From contig NZ_MLGE02000002.1 of the NCBI RefSeq assembly GCF_001792775.2, positions 152,851-216,850 of the forward strand: a DNA stretch of 64,000 nt, written 5' to 3'. The position numbers and the translations under genes are program-made. Numbering within the stretch: the first letter of the stretch is position 1; each line of letters begins with the position of its first letter. Shown here piece after piece: positions 1 through 8,961 of this stretch. The notes under the pieces were generated by a model. The model searched no databases. It had not been told where the DNA came from and saw nothing but the letters and a program-made list of their open reading frames with translations. The stretch is from Staphylococcus pseudintermedius (GTDB taxonomy: Bacteria > Bacillota > Bacilli > Staphylococcales > Staphylococcaceae).

Positions 1-1485
1 AATCTCTTCACCTAATAATTGTGACATCGCTTTGTTATGATTTTCTGAGATACCATAATGGTCACCGTAAATCATAATGACTGAATCATCGTACAGGCCA
101 CGCTCTTTCAAGTCATTAATGAACTGTTCTAATGACTCATCTAAGTAACGTGCTGTTTGAATGTAACCATCGACCGTTGAGTTACCTGTGTCACCTTTTG
201 CAATCGTTGCGTCCTCATCACTTAATGTAAAAGGATAATGGTTCGTCAACGTAATTAAATGTGAATAGAACGGTTGTTTTTCTTTAGATAAGTAATCCGC
301 CGCCTCTTTGAAAAACTCTTTATCTTTTAATCCAAGGTTTTCTAAGTTTTCTGGAGACATGTCAAAATATGTTGCATCATAAAACTTATCGATACCAAAA
401 TGTCTGTATACTTGGTCACGGTTCCAAAATGTTTTATAGTCACCGTGCATGACATTTGTTGTATAGCCTTGTTGTTGATGCATAATAGCTGGTAAAGATT
501 GAAAAGTATTGTCACCTTTTAATGAAAAGGCCGAACCTTGAGGTAAACCATACATACTGTTGTCCATTGTGAACTCAGCGTCTGACGTTTTACCTTGTCC
601 AGTTTGGTGATAGAAATGTGGGTAATATCTAAAGTCCTCATTACCTGACGACAATTTATTTAAAAACGGCGTCACTTCCTCACCATGAATTTTTTTATTA
701 ATTAGGAATGTTTGGAAGCTTTCTAAATGGATTTTAATGACATTTTTACCTTTAGCTTTTCCATAGTATTCCATATTCGGTGTAGCTTGTTTTTGTTTTG
801 TATAATTCAATACTTCTGTTAAATCATCTTCAGAGGCGAGTGCCTTTTGTTGATTGTTCTGTACTGTTTTGACACCATCATATACTGTAAAGTTGTAAGG
901 TCCTAAGTATTTCACAAGATATTTATGGTCAAATGTACGCGTTAATAATTCAGGTCGGTCTGTTTCTGCAAACGCTAAGTTCAAGAAGAATAACGCGATT
1001 GCTGTAGCCATGACGACGGGTACAAACTTTTTCTGAAATACATTGCGGCTCAACCATTTACGTTTGAACACGAGTACAAATAAGTACACAATCAGATCAA
1101 GGAAGTAAACAAAGTCGTACCATTGGAATGATGCACTCACTGCACCGCCCATGGAGTCTACATTGCTCACTTGGTTCAATGTACTAAATGTGATGAAATC
1201 TGAGAAAAAGCGGAAATACACGACATTGGCATATAATAAAAAGGTGAGCAAAAACCCGCCAACAAACATGAACCAAAACGCTTTACGTCCTTTAAAGAAT
1301 AAGAATACACTTAAAATAAGTGCAACTAAACTATATGGGTTCATTAATAAAATTAAATTTTGTGTTAAACCTTTCACGCCAAGTGATAAGTCCACATAAT
1401 AAGCAAAATACGTTTTTAATGCGATTGTTAAAACCATCAGTAGGAAAAACGTAAAAATACCTATTTTCTTTTTTCCTTTTTCCAT
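1..1485 (-). CDS. ltaS: Lipoteichoic acid synthase LtaS (C-terminus cut by window edge)
   Basis: LtaS polymerises glycerol-phosphate from phosphatidylglycerol onto the glycolipid anchor outside the membrane. The visible 495 residues hold five hydrophobic segments within about the first 180 residues, then the start of the extracellular sulfatase-like domain. The metal-binding nucleophile threonine lies in [10 protein letters not shown]; its codon is at 586-588, making it residue 300, the same number as the catalytic Thr of S. aureus LtaS. About 150 residues are missing if the length matches S. aureus (646). The ATG at 1485 follows a GGGGGA ribosome site. A WalR-type direct repeat lies about 95 bases upstream. 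The family assignment is certain; the link to WalR is inference. Confidence 0.97.
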   Translation of the reverse strand, partial: MEKGKKKIGIFTFFLLMVLTIALKTYFAYYVDLSLGVKGLTQNLILLMNPYSLVALILSVFLFFKGRKAFWFMFVGGFLLTFLLYANVVYFRFFSDFITFSTLNQVSNVDSMGGAVSASFQWYDFVYFLDLIVYLFVLVFKRKWLSRNVFQKKFVPVVMATAIALFFLNLAFAETDRPELLTRTFDHKYLVKYLGPYNFTVYDGVKTVQNNQQKALASEDDLTEVLNYTKQKQATPNMEYYGKAKGKNVIKIHLESFQTFLINKKIHGEEVTPFLNKLSSGNEDFRYYPHFYHQTGQGKTSDAEFTMDNSMYGLPQGSAFSLKGDNTFQSLPAIMHQQQGYTTNVMHGDYKTFWNRDQVYRHFGIDKFYDATYFDMSPENLENLGLKDKEFFKEAADYLSKEKQPFYSHLITLTNHYPFTLSDEDATIAKGDTGNSTVDGYIQTARYLDESLEQFINDLKERGLYDDSVIMIYGDHYGISENHNKAMSQLLGEEI

Positions 1486-1829
1486 AATTGTTCCCCCGTA
1501 TTTAATTCTAATCCTCAAAGTTGATTATTTATCGTTTATACTAAGTTTGTAAAAGTTCTACTTTACTTTTGTGTTATTTGTAATCAATTTGTAATATTCA
1601 ACAGTAATTTCAATATATCAATATATAGGAGTTGACATAAAATTTCAAGTCAAAACTGTTTGTATGGATCACATTCATTGCAACTTCATATTAACTTTAT
1701 CAGTGCTTCATATTATCTTCATCAAGCGCTGTGCACAGCAAGTCGAATGTATTTTATTATACTGTAATGTAATGCGCTGAAATTGTATTCGGACTCAAGT
1801 AGTATTTCTTGGTTTCCTGTCAAATTGAG
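1486..1829. other. Intergenic region between ltaS and pxpC
   Basis: 344 AT-rich bases. It should hold the ltaS promoter (minus strand) and the 3' end of the pab-pxp operon. I see a WalR-type repeat (1579-1595) and a perfect 12-bp palindrome GCTGTGCACAGC near 1728-1739. I see no convincing rho-independent terminator for pxpC and no unambiguous -35/-10 pair. Confidence 0.5.
1579..1595 (+). promoter_or_regulatory. WalR-type direct repeat upstream of ltaS
   Basis: TGTAAT-N5(CAATT)-TGTAAT matches the WalR (YycF) consensus TGTWAH-N5-TGTWAH at every position. It ends 94 bases before the ltaS start codon. The match is direct; that WalR binds here and controls ltaS is inference. Confidence 0.55.
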
Positions 1830-2834
1830 TTACTTCAACATTTCTTTTTGCATTCTAAATTCGATACCTTGGAACAATTGTTTACGCCATTTGTGATATT
1901 TCACTAAGTTTTGTTCTGCTTGCAACACGTCAATAAATTGAAACTTAATTTTCGAACCTTGACGTTTTTGCGCAATTTTAGACAAATGATAAGACGCAAT
2001 CGTACCAATTTGTGGGTAACTGCCTAATGTATAATGGTCATTTAATAAAATGACTGGGGCACCTTCTTTTTTCACTTGAATTGTCCCACGTTTCACAGAT
2101 TGGTGCGGTGGCATATCATCATAATGCGCTTTAATTGGCATGCCTTCTAAGACAACACCCATACGATTCGCTTTACTCGTCACTTCATACTCACCATTTG
2201 CGAATTGACGGAGCACTTCCGCTTCAAAATCTTCTGTCCCTTTATTCGGAATGACATGTACGACGTCTGATAAATAGTTGAAAGACAAGGCATAACCATC
2301 CACACCCCAATCGACCGTCTTACGCTGTGCCAAGTTTTTAAACAACTGATGATGACGCGCATTATAATCGCGTTTTAGTTCAATCGTATCACCTGCTTGT
2401 AAACGACGTCCTTTAAATCCGCCCATGCCTGCAATCGTATCTGTCGACGTCGAACCGAGCCATTGGTCGAGTTCAAAACCACCCGCAACTGCTAAATACA
2501 AACGCGAACCACGGCGTAGATGATCGACGGCTAACACGTCTCCTTTGTTCATTAAATACAATTTATTCATTTGTACACGCATGTCATCTGTATGTGCGAC
2601 ACCTTGTGCACCAGACAATGCGATTAAAGTCGGTTCTGTAAAACGAATACGCGCCATTTGATTGCTCATTTCGAGTGTCGCTTCATTGCGGTCATTGCCG
2701 ACTAAACGGTTCGCAATTTCGTGCGCCAACACATCTAAAGCACCACTACGAATAACCCCCATATGTTCATAGCCTTCGCGTCCAAAATCTTGAAAACTTG
2801 AAAATAACCCGCTGTCTTCTATGATGATTGTCAT
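1830..2834 (-). CDS. pxpC: 5-oxoprolinase subunit C / biotin-dependent carboxyltransferase-like protein (KipA family)
   Basis: A 334-residue protein of the KipA/PxpC family, homologous to subdomain A/B of allophanate-type carboxyltransferases. Family-typical stretches are GSRLYLAVAGGF and GMGGFKGRRLQAGD. With PxpA and PxpB it forms the ATP-dependent enzyme that opens 5-oxoproline to glutamate in the cytosol. The ATG at 2834 overlaps the pxpB stop (ATGA) and has a GGAGGG site, so translation is probably coupled. No pxpA lies in the window. In Bacillus the paralogous KipI/KipA pair affects a sporulation kinase, but staphylococci do not sporulate, so the metabolic role is more likely. Confidence 0.85.
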   Translation of the reverse strand: MTIIIEDSGLFSSFQDFGREGYEHMGVIRSGALDVLAHEIANRLVGNDRNEATLEMSNQMARIRFTEPTLIALSGAQGVAHTDDMRVQMNKLYLMNKGDVLAVDHLRRGSRLYLAVAGGFELDQWLGSTSTDTIAGMGGFKGRRLQAGDTIELKRDYNARHHQLFKNLAQRKTVDWGVDGYALSFNYLSDVVHVIPNKGTEDFEAEVLRQFANGEYEVTSKANRMGVVLEGMPIKAHYDDMPPHQSVKRGTIQVKKEGAPVILLNDHYTLGSYPQIGTIASYHLSKIAQKRQGSKIKFQFIDVLQAEQNLVKYHKWRKQLFQGIEFRMQKEMLK

Positions 2835-3514
2835 GCGTCGTTCCCTCCTGCTTGTACTTCAAAAAACTTCACGTGGTCCCCTAATGAAATCAACGCAAAA
2901 TCCTCTTTTTTAGGGTTGAATAATGGCAATGACGTATGACCGATTACAAGCCAGTCGCTATACGTTTCGGTCGTTGTAATGCCACATTTATTGTTTTCTA
3001 AAATGACCGACCCTGCTGGAATCAATCGTGGTTCAGTTGCGGTATGATTGACAATAATTTGTGCGTCGACACCGGATAAATAAGGAAAACCTGGTGAGTA
3101 CCCCATCATCGAAACGAAATAGTCTGCACCTGTATGTATATCAATAAATGTTTGGCGATCCATATGCAACTCTTTTAAAATCATATCCAAATGCGGTCCA
3201 TTCGTGCCACCATAGACAATCGGGACTTTCACACAACGAATTTCCTTGTCTAAGGTCATATCCTCTATATTAATATTTTCAATGACTGCTTTCATATGTA
3301 AAAATGGCGAATCAATATTCAAATGTTTCATCATCATGCGTGCATCATAAGAAATTAACATATCCGTTTCAGTCGGCACAATTTCCGTAATAAATGGATA
3401 GTTTTGATTGATTAAGCAATGACGTATCAATAGCAACTTTTCAGTAGCGACTGGTGTCACGTCTCCTTGTAAAGATACGACAATCGCCTGATCTCCTTGA
3501 CTATAAACTTTCAT
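2831..3514 (-). CDS. pxpB: 5-oxoprolinase subunit B (KipI family)
   Basis: A 227-residue KipI/PxpB protein with the conserved YSPGFPYLSG block and an IPAGSV block near the C-terminus, both typical of carboxyltransferase subdomain C. It pairs with PxpC, whose start overlaps its stop. I chose the ATG at 3514 (MKVYSQGDQ) because GAGGTG sits 7 bases before it; a longer frame from 3538 lacks such a site. It lies in a tight operon behind the folate pab genes, a grouping with no obvious metabolic logic except that both pathways end at or near glutamate. Confidence 0.85.
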   Translation of the reverse strand: MKVYSQGDQAIVVSLQGDVTPVATEKLLLIRHCLINQNYPFITEIVPTETDMLISYDARMMMKHLNIDSPFLHMKAVIENINIEDMTLDKEIRCVKVPIVYGGTNGPHLDMILKELHMDRQTFIDIHTGADYFVSMMGYSPGFPYLSGVDAQIIVNHTATEPRLIPAGSVILENNKCGITTTETYSDWLVIGHTSLPLFNPKKEDFALISLGDHVKFFEVQAGGNDA

Positions 3515-3524
3515 TTTTTCACCT

Positions 3525-3734
3525 CTATTTTTCATCATAAAACAAACTTAAAATTTCGCGCATATGCTGTGCAAGTTCACCGACAAAGCCATAGATAAGC
3601 ATGCACTGAATGATAAGGATACCTCCCATCCATAAGTAGACCCATAAGCGACGTTGACGTGCAACAAACCGTTGTGACACGATTTGACCGATCCACATGA
3701 CAATGAGAAAACCTAAAATATAGAGCCCGATCAT
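3525..3734 (-). CDS. Small two-segment membrane protein in the pab-pxp operon
   Basis: A 69-residue protein starting MIGLYILGFLIVMWIGQI. It has one hydrophobic segment at about residues 3-17, a basic stretch (RFVARQRRLW) and a second hydrophobic segment around 29-46. The ATG at 3734 follows TAGGTGAT; a longer frame from 3776 has no good site and would run into pabC. I do not recognise a family. It lies 8 bases after pabC and 10 bases before pxpB, so it is almost certainly co-transcribed. Confidence 0.6.
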   Translation of the reverse strand: MIGLYILGFLIVMWIGQIVSQRFVARQRRLWVYLWMGGILIIQCMLIYGFVGELAQHMREILSLFYDEK

Positions 3735-3742
3735 ACAATCAC

Positions 3743-4357
3743 CTACTTTTTGGATTCCAGCGTAATGGGCACCCACTCACGCAAACTATTAATCATCCAC
3801 AATTGTCCTCCGTGTTGCAACGCTTCCTTCACCATCACTGTCGTCAAATACTTTTCCTTAATACGTGCCTCAGCTAACAAATCGCGGCGCATACACCCTT
3901 GTAAAAAATCGTGGTCGAAAATTGGTGTATAATGTATACCGTTTACTGTAAGCACGACATTCCCAATATCAAATTCAAGCACTTTATTCGTGGTCTCATC
4001 GTAAAACAAAGCGAGTTGTGTCGTATGCGAATGCGCGACATGTTCACGTTCAGACGTTTTGTATACCCGTTGCCATTCAGGGATATCGTTTTTCATAGGA
4101 ACAAACTGTGCAGTCATCGTCGTCTTTTTTTGGAGTGTCCCCACTTCTGTTCGCAATTCCCCTGATGGTTCAAGCGTGACTTTTACCCGATACTGTCCCA
4201 CCGCATACGTTTCGCATAACTGTTGGATGGTTTGTTGCCATTTTATGTCGTCAAATGGTAACCCGAGCGCCGTACTTGCACGTTGTAGTCGTTCTGCATG
4301 ATAAGCTAGTCGCGGTATTTCGCCATTGTCCAATCGCATCGTTTCAAATAAATTCAT
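3743..4357 (-). CDS. pabC: Aminodeoxychorismate lyase
   Basis: A 204-residue class IV (D-amino-acid/branched-chain type) aminotransferase-fold enzyme. It splits 4-amino-4-deoxychorismate into 4-aminobenzoate and pyruvate using PLP. The N-terminal FETMRLDNGEIPRLAYHAERLQR and the LEFDIGNVVL/TPIFDHDFLQGCMR blocks fit the family. By position, K100 (in YKTSERE) is the probable PLP lysine. It is shorter than most PabC proteins (about 270 in E. coli), as is usual in staphylococci. The start overlaps the pabB stop by four bases (ATGA), implying coupling. Confidence 0.88.
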   Translation of the reverse strand: MNLFETMRLDNGEIPRLAYHAERLQRASTALGLPFDDIKWQQTIQQLCETYAVGQYRVKVTLEPSGELRTEVGTLQKKTTMTAQFVPMKNDIPEWQRVYKTSEREHVAHSHTTQLALFYDETTNKVLEFDIGNVVLTVNGIHYTPIFDHDFLQGCMRRDLLAEARIKEKYLTTVMVKEALQHGGQLWMINSLREWVPITLESKK

Positions 4358-5502
4358 TGCAATCCCTCTAATATTTTCATTTTCGCATGAAATTCTGCAT
4401 ATTCTTGCTCCGGATCAGAATCTATCGTAATTCCGGCCCCGACACCGTAATACAACGTGTCATTGATTTGTTCGACTGTTCGTATCGGTACATTAAAAAT
4501 CGCGCGCCCATTCGGATGAAGCAAACCGATTGCCCCACAATAAATATGACGCGGTGTCGTTTCAAGACGATGAATAATACGCATTGTATTCACTTTTGGT
4601 GCTCCTGTAATCGAACCGCACGGAAAAAGTGCATGCAATAACGTTTCATACGTTGCCGTGTCTGTAATCTGACCCGTGACCATCGTCGTCATTTGGAAAA
4701 CCGTTTGATAACATTCAATCGCAAAAGGGTGATACACTTTGACACTGCCTCGTTTGGCCACACGTGCTATATCGTTACGCAATAAATCGACAATCATGAC
4801 ATTTTCCGCACGATCTTTTTCGGACTGCCGCAATGCTTGGGCGTGACGTTCATCTTCTTCAACTGTCGTCCCTCGTGGCATCGTCCCTTTCATCGGTTTG
4901 CTCACGACTGTTCGACCTTGATTACCAAAGTCACCTACTTGGAAAAAGAGCTCCGGTGAAATAGAAGCGAGCTTTACCTCTGTTGTATCGATGAGCACTG
5001 TATAATCACCATTCGTATGTTGCGTCAACTGGTCATACAATGCAGAAATCGACATTTGATCAAAACTTTTGAGACGTGTCGTATAATTCACTTGATACGT
5101 CCACCCTGCTGTAATTTCGTCATGTATCGTACGGATATGCTTTGTAATGGTATGCTTATCATCCATAAATTGAAACTGTCCACCTTGACGCCGTTGCGAA
5201 CGTTCAGCTGTGGTGGCTTGTATCGCATCGACAGGCGCATCAAACGCATAATACGCTGCATAAATGCCATTATCCGGTGTGTACGTTTGAAAATCTTCAT
5301 GAAAATACGGTGCCGCTTCGTATGGTAAATAAAGCGCGACGTAATACCCTTGCTGTTGATATTGTGTCGCCGCTTCAATAATTTGACCGACTTTTTTCAG
5401 TTCTCGTGCAACACCTTGATGAAGCGGTTGATCAAAATGATATTGATACGTCGTGGTCGTATTTGGATCGTTATAATATTTATAATTAAACTTCACAACC
5501 AT
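4354..5502 (-). CDS. pabB: Aminodeoxychorismate synthase component I
   Basis: A 382-residue chorismate-utilising enzyme that aminates chorismate with ammonia delivered by PabA, feeding folate synthesis. The C-terminal half carries the family hallmarks VSKPMKGTMPRG, ENVMIVDLLRNDI, FPCGSITGAPK and GAIGLLHPNG. A GGAGGT site precedes the ATG at 5502, and the gene overlaps pabA by 17 bases. The N-terminal third is less conserved, as usual for this group. Anthranilate synthase TrpE is the nearest alternative; the partner genes make PabB far more likely. Confidence 0.92.
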   Translation of the reverse strand: MVVKFNYKYYNDPNTTTTYQYHFDQPLHQGVARELKKVGQIIEAATQYQQQGYYVALYLPYEAAPYFHEDFQTYTPDNGIYAAYYAFDAPVDAIQATTAERSQRRQGGQFQFMDDKHTITKHIRTIHDEITAGWTYQVNYTTRLKSFDQMSISALYDQLTQHTNGDYTVLIDTTEVKLASISPELFFQVGDFGNQGRTVVSKPMKGTMPRGTTVEEDERHAQALRQSEKDRAENVMIVDLLRNDIARVAKRGSVKVYHPFAIECYQTVFQMTTMVTGQITDTATYETLLHALFPCGSITGAPKVNTMRIIHRLETTPRHIYCGAIGLLHPNGRAIFNVPIRTVEQINDTLYYGVGAGITIDSDPEQEYAEFHAKMKILEGLQ

Positions 5503-6079
5503 AGCTGACCTCCGCTTTTCTCAAAAAGTTTCGTATTTGTTCGTGACCGTATTCAGACAAAATCGATTCGGGATGATATTGGACCCCGTCTATCGGTCGT
5601 GACATGTGACGCACCGCCATCACGATTCCTTGTTCGTTTTGCGCTGACACTACGAGTGGTTTCGCAATCGTCATCGGGTCAGCCATTAACGAATGATAAC
5701 GCATCACTTCAAACTGCTCAGGTAATCCTTGAAATAACGGTGATTGGTCGTGACTGATGCGCGTTGTATGCCCATGGACAGGTCGTGGTGCGTGTATAAT
5801 TTTTCCGCCGTAATACGTTACTAATAATTGAAACCCTAAACAAACACCTAAAATCGGTGTCGTATGTTCAAAGGCTTTCACGACTTCAAATAGGATAGGA
5901 TAATCTTCTGGTGCACCAGGTCCAGGAGAAATAATGAGCGCTGTCGGTTGCATCTCTTTTAATTTCTCAATAGAAACGGCTTCGACATCGATTACCGTGA
6001 CAGGTTGTTGACGCTCATATTCGACATAATCAACAATATTATACGTAAAAGAATCTTTATTATCTATCATCACTATCAT
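5486..6079 (-). CDS. pabA: Aminodeoxychorismate synthase component II (glutamine amidotransferase)
   Basis: A 197-residue class I glutamine amidotransferase that releases ammonia for PabB. The catalytic triad is visible: C80 in GVCLGFQLL, and H169 and E171 in VQYHPES. The N-terminus MIVMIDNKDSFTYNIVDY is typical of PabA/TrpG. It is the first gene of the minus-strand pabABC-pxpBC operon, with a candidate promoter at 6112-6140. Assignment to PabA rather than TrpG rests on the downstream pabB and pabC. Confidence 0.93.
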   Translation of the reverse strand: MIVMIDNKDSFTYNIVDYVEYERQQPVTVIDVEAVSIEKLKEMQPTALIISPGPGAPEDYPILFEVVKAFEHTTPILGVCLGFQLLVTYYGGKIIHAPRPVHGHTTRISHDQSPLFQGLPEQFEVMRYHSLMADPMTIAKPLVVSAQNEQGIVMAVRHMSRPIDGVQYHPESILSEYGHEQIRNFLRKAEVSYGCEV

Positions 6080-6111
6080 AGTTTTTGCCTCGTTCTTTCT
6101 TTAATACTTCT

Positions 6112-6140
6112 ATTATCACAAATGTCGACCTAATTGACAA
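6112..6140 (-). promoter_or_regulatory. Sigma-A promoter for the pabA operon
   Basis: On the minus strand TTGTCA, a 17-base spacer and GATAAT preceded by TGT (extended -10). It lies 33 bases upstream of the pabA start codon. Confidence 0.6.
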
Positions 6141-6169
6141 AATTGAAGTGATAATGAGCAGAGCACCAC

Positions 6170-6198
6170 TTGATTTATGACACTAAATGTATTACAGT
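6170..6198 (+). promoter_or_regulatory. Sigma-A promoter for the queCDE riboswitch transcript
   Basis: TTGATT, a 17-base spacer and TACAGT. Transcription would begin near 6205, just before the preQ1 aptamer. Confidence 0.5.
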
Positions 6199-6218
6199 AT
6201 GGAACAGAATTGAATTGC

Positions 6219-6255
6219 AGAGGTTCCTAGCTATCAACCCTCTATAAAAAACTAG
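6219..6255 (+). ncRNA. PreQ1-I riboswitch aptamer
   Basis: The class I preQ1 aptamer is recognisable by its near-invariant stem AGAGG...CCUCU, the loop UUCCUAGC and the A-rich tail ending AAAAAACUAG that forms the pseudoknot. It lies in the leader of queC, the expected site. Binding of preQ1 should favour the terminator that follows and so lower queuosine-pathway expression. Confidence 0.95.
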
Positions 6256-6263
6256 ACACTTGT

Positions 6264-6298
6264 AACCGTCTATTTTTTATAGTGACGGCTTTTTTTAT
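6264..6298 (+). terminator. Riboswitch-controlled terminator before queC
   Basis: A hairpin with CCGTC pairing to GACGG around an AT-rich loop, followed by a run of seven T. It lies directly downstream of the preQ1 aptamer and about 40 bases before queC, as an expression platform would. Confidence 0.85.
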
Positions 6299-6339
6299 GT
6301 CTTATTTTAGGAGCTTCTCTATTAAAGGAGCGATCAACC

Positions 6340-7008
6340 ATGTCAGAAGTGCTCAATAACGAAAAAGCACTCGTTGTATTTAGCGGTGGACAAGATAGTA
6401 CGACTTGTCTGTTTTATGCTAAAAAACATTTTAAAGAAGTGGAACTAGTTACATTTGAATACGGTCAGCGTCATGCGAAAGAAATCGAAGTCGCAAAAGA
6501 AATCGCTGAAGATCAAGGGCTCAAACATCATGTATTAGATATGGCATTACTTTCCCAACTCACACCGAATGCACTCACATCACACGATATGACGATAGAC
6601 AGCCATAATGACGTCCCGAATACGTTCGTCCCTGCTCGAAACTTACTCTTCCTCTCATTTGCCGGTGCATTAGCGTACCAAATCGGTGCCAAACATCTCA
6701 TTACAGGCGTATGCGAGACAGACTTTTCTGGGTATCCTGATTGCCGCGACAGCTTTATCAAATCGATGAATGTCACATTGAACTTAGCGATGGACCGTGA
6801 TTTTGTAATACATACACCGCTCATGTGGCTTAACAAAAAAGAAACTTGGGCATTAAGTGACGACTTAGGTGTACTCGATTACGTGCGCGATCGGACATTA
6901 ACATGTTATAACGGCATTATCGCAGAAGGTTGTGGCGAATGTCCGGCATGTCAATTACGTCAGCGCGGGCTTAACCAATATCTTGCAGAGAGAGGACGTG
7001 AAGTATAA
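6340..7008 (+). CDS. queC: 7-cyano-7-deazaguanine synthase
   Basis: A 222-residue QueC, which converts 7-carboxy-7-deazaguanine to preQ0 with ATP and ammonia. The ATP pyrophosphatase P-loop FSGGQDSTT is near residue 15, and the zinc-binding cysteines are in [19 protein letters not shown] near the C-terminus. The ATG follows AAGGAG. It is the first gene of a queC-queD-queE operon under a preQ1-I riboswitch, and its stop overlaps the queD start by one base. Confidence 0.97.
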   Translation: MSEVLNNEKALVVFSGGQDSTTCLFYAKKHFKEVELVTFEYGQRHAKEIEVAKEIAEDQGLKHHVLDMALLSQLTPNALTSHDMTIDSHNDVPNTFVPARNLLFLSFAGALAYQIGAKHLITGVCETDFSGYPDCRDSFIKSMNVTLNLAMDRDFVIHTPLMWLNKKETWALSDDLGVLDYVRDRTLTCYNGIIAEGCGECPACQLRQRGLNQYLAERGREV

Positions 7009-7439
7009 TGATGCAACAAATGTATCCACAGGTCGACCATGATTATATGTTTGAACTGAATAAAGACTTTAACTTTTCAGCGGCACATTTCATTCCTGAC
7101 GAACGTGCAGGAAAATGTACACGTGTGCACGGTCATACGTACTTTGTCAATTTAACAATTGGTGGAGATGAGTTAGACAGCATGGGCTTTTTAATTAATT
7201 TTAGTGAATTGAAAAGTTTAATTCATGATCAATTCGACCACTATTTACTGAACGATCTCGTGCCATTTCAAGGGAAAAGTCCTTCCACTGAAATTGTGGC
7301 ACAAACGATTTATGACATTGTGAGCGCACGGTTAGCAGAATTGCCAAACGCACCGAAATGTTTACAAGTTTTTTTACGTGAAACACCTACAAGTTACGTC
7401 ATTTATCGTCCTAAAAAGAAGGAGCAACGTCATGGCTAA
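7008..7439 (+). CDS. queD: 6-carboxy-5,6,7,8-tetrahydropterin synthase
   Basis: A 143-residue QueD of the 6-pyruvoyl-tetrahydropterin synthase fold, making 6-carboxy-tetrahydropterin from dihydroneopterin triphosphate. The zinc histidines are in FSAAHF and VHGHTY, and the catalytic cysteine is probably that of GKCTRVHGH. It starts in a TAATG junction with queC, preceded by AGAGGA, so the two are translationally coupled. Confidence 0.95.
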   Translation: MMQQMYPQVDHDYMFELNKDFNFSAAHFIPDERAGKCTRVHGHTYFVNLTIGGDELDSMGFLINFSELKSLIHDQFDHYLLNDLVPFQGKSPSTEIVAQTIYDIVSARLAELPNAPKCLQVFLRETPTSYVIYRPKKKEQRHG

Positions 7440-8145
7440 AATACCTGTACTCGAGATTTTCGGTCCTACCATTCAAGGTGAAGGCCGTGTAATTGGTCGT
7501 AAAACGATGTTCGTCCGTACAGCTGGTTGTGATTTTCGCTGTAGTTGGTGCGATTCAAAGTTCACTTGGGATGGCAGTATGAAAGATGACATTGAAATGA
7601 TGGAAGCAGAAGAGATTTTAGCGCAACTGAGAAATATCGGTGGCAATCGATTTAATCACGTCACAATTTCTGGCGGGAATCCTGCTTTAATTAAAGGGTT
7701 GCAGTCATTTGTAGATTTATGTGAAGCCAATGACATCCGTACAGCACTTGAAACACAAGGATCACAGTTCAAGCCTTGGATGCGTCAAATCAATGACTTA
7801 ACCCTTTCACCTAAGCCACCAAGTTCCGGTATGCAACAAAATTTACCACGTTTAGATGAAGTCATTGAACAATTAGACATCTCACGTATCAATTTAAAAG
7901 TGGTCGTATTTGATGATGCAGATTATGACTTTGCAAAAATGATTCACCAACGTTATCCAGATATTCCGTTCTACTTACAAGTGGGCAACCCTTATTTAGA
8001 GGAGCATGTCGAACAACATACAGCCAAACTACTCGATCGTTACGAACAGTTAATCGACCGTGTTACAGCGGATGCGGAGATGAATGAAGTGTTCGTCTTA
8101 CCACAATTGCACACATTAATTTGGAGTAATCAAAAAGGCGTTTAG
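7432..8145 (+). CDS. queE: 7-carboxy-7-deazaguanine synthase (radical SAM)
   Basis: A 237-residue QueE that rearranges 6-carboxytetrahydropterin to 7-carboxy-7-deazaguanine. The [4Fe-4S] cysteines are C33, C37 and C40 in CDFRCSWC (CX3CX2C), and a SAM-binding SGGNPAL block follows. I chose the ATG at 7432 because AAGGAG lies 8 bases before it; it overlaps the end of queD by 8 bases. A longer frame from 7378 has no such site. Confidence 0.95.
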   Translation: MAKIPVLEIFGPTIQGEGRVIGRKTMFVRTAGCDFRCSWCDSKFTWDGSMKDDIEMMEAEEILAQLRNIGGNRFNHVTISGGNPALIKGLQSFVDLCEANDIRTALETQGSQFKPWMRQINDLTLSPKPPSSGMQQNLPRLDEVIEQLDISRINLKVVVFDDADYDFAKMIHQRYPDIPFYLQVGNPYLEEHVEQHTAKLLDRYEQLIDRVTADAEMNEVFVLPQLHTLIWSNQKGV

Positions 8146-8249
8146 TTGTCACTCGTATTAAGAAAGTCACGAATTCAATCATTGATACGCGGTCGCCTCA
8201 AAATGTTATTTCGTTAAAAGTGTTATTAAATGCTTATACACAGTGATAT

Positions 8250-8258
8250 TGATATAAT
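8250..8258 (+). promoter_or_regulatory. Extended -10 promoter before the 8293 gene
   Basis: TGATATAAT is an extended -10 element. The -35 region is poor, as is common for such promoters. A second TATAAT lies at 8261-8266. Confidence 0.4.
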
Positions 8259-8292
8259 AGTATAATGAATTGCGAAAAGTTAGGAGAACACC

Positions 8293-8892
8293 ATGGCCTT
8301 ATTTGTCATCTTAAATATCATTATCGTCGTTGGCGTATTTCTTATTGATATGTATCGACATCAATACCAATATGTGCGTTTAAGTGCTTTCTTATTTGCG
8401 ATAACAGTGAATAGTTTACTAAATCCTATTTTATTAAACCAGCTGAATTTTATTACGATGAGTAGCTTTTTAATGTATTTCATTTGGTTCATCTTACAAA
8501 TTTATTTAGATCGCCATGTGCGTACTTTTAAAATTCACAACCAAAAATTTTTCGCTGGTATTACTGCTATGATTATTAGCATTTTATTCGTTGTGATGAC
8601 ACAAACGGCAGATCAAACAATTTATATGTCTGTGCCATACTTAGCACCTGCTATCTTTTTATTCGGTGCCATCTTACAATTTTCTAGCGTGTTACATTCA
8701 CCACGGTTTGAAACTTTTTATCGCCGTTTGAAAATGGAAAACCCATTATTCATAGGTGCCTGCTTTATTGTTGCGTCCATGATACTGATGATGCTATTGA
8801 CGCCTTTTTGGTACTTATATCTCATCATTTACGCGTGCCTCATCCTCATCTTTTTGTTAGAACAAATATTTATTTTAGAAAAAGATGATTAA
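8293..8892 (+). CDS. Uncharacterised multi-pass membrane protein
   Basis: 199 residues with about six hydrophobic segments and short basic loops (DRHVRTFKIHNQK, YRRLKMEN). I do not recognise a named domain. A GGAG site precedes the ATG at 8293. It stands between the queCDE operon and the GlsB-type gene and probably has its own promoter at about 8250-8266. It ends inside the candidate sigma-B promoter of the next gene. I recall a similar unnamed membrane protein beside the que genes in S. aureus. Confidence 0.7.
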   Translation: MALFVILNIIIVVGVFLIDMYRHQYQYVRLSAFLFAITVNSLLNPILLNQLNFITMSSFLMYFIWFILQIYLDRHVRTFKIHNQKFFAGITAMIISILFVVMTQTADQTIYMSVPYLAPAIFLFGAILQFSSVLHSPRFETFYRRLKMENPLFIGACFIVASMILMMLLTPFWYLYLIIYACLILIFLLEQIFILEKDD

Positions 8893-8912
8893 AAACAAGT
8901 TGAACGTGGTAT
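8887..8912 (+). promoter_or_regulatory. Candidate sigma-B promoter for the GlsB-type gene
   Basis: GATTAA, a 14-base spacer and TGGTAT, against the staphylococcal sigma-B pattern GWTTWW-N12-15-GGGWAW (one mismatch). It implies a leader of about 43 bases. The downstream family is commonly stress-controlled. Confidence 0.45.
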
Positions 8913-8961
8913 GTATTAATTGAGCCTTAATATAGTTTAGAAAATAAAGGAGGCATTTACT

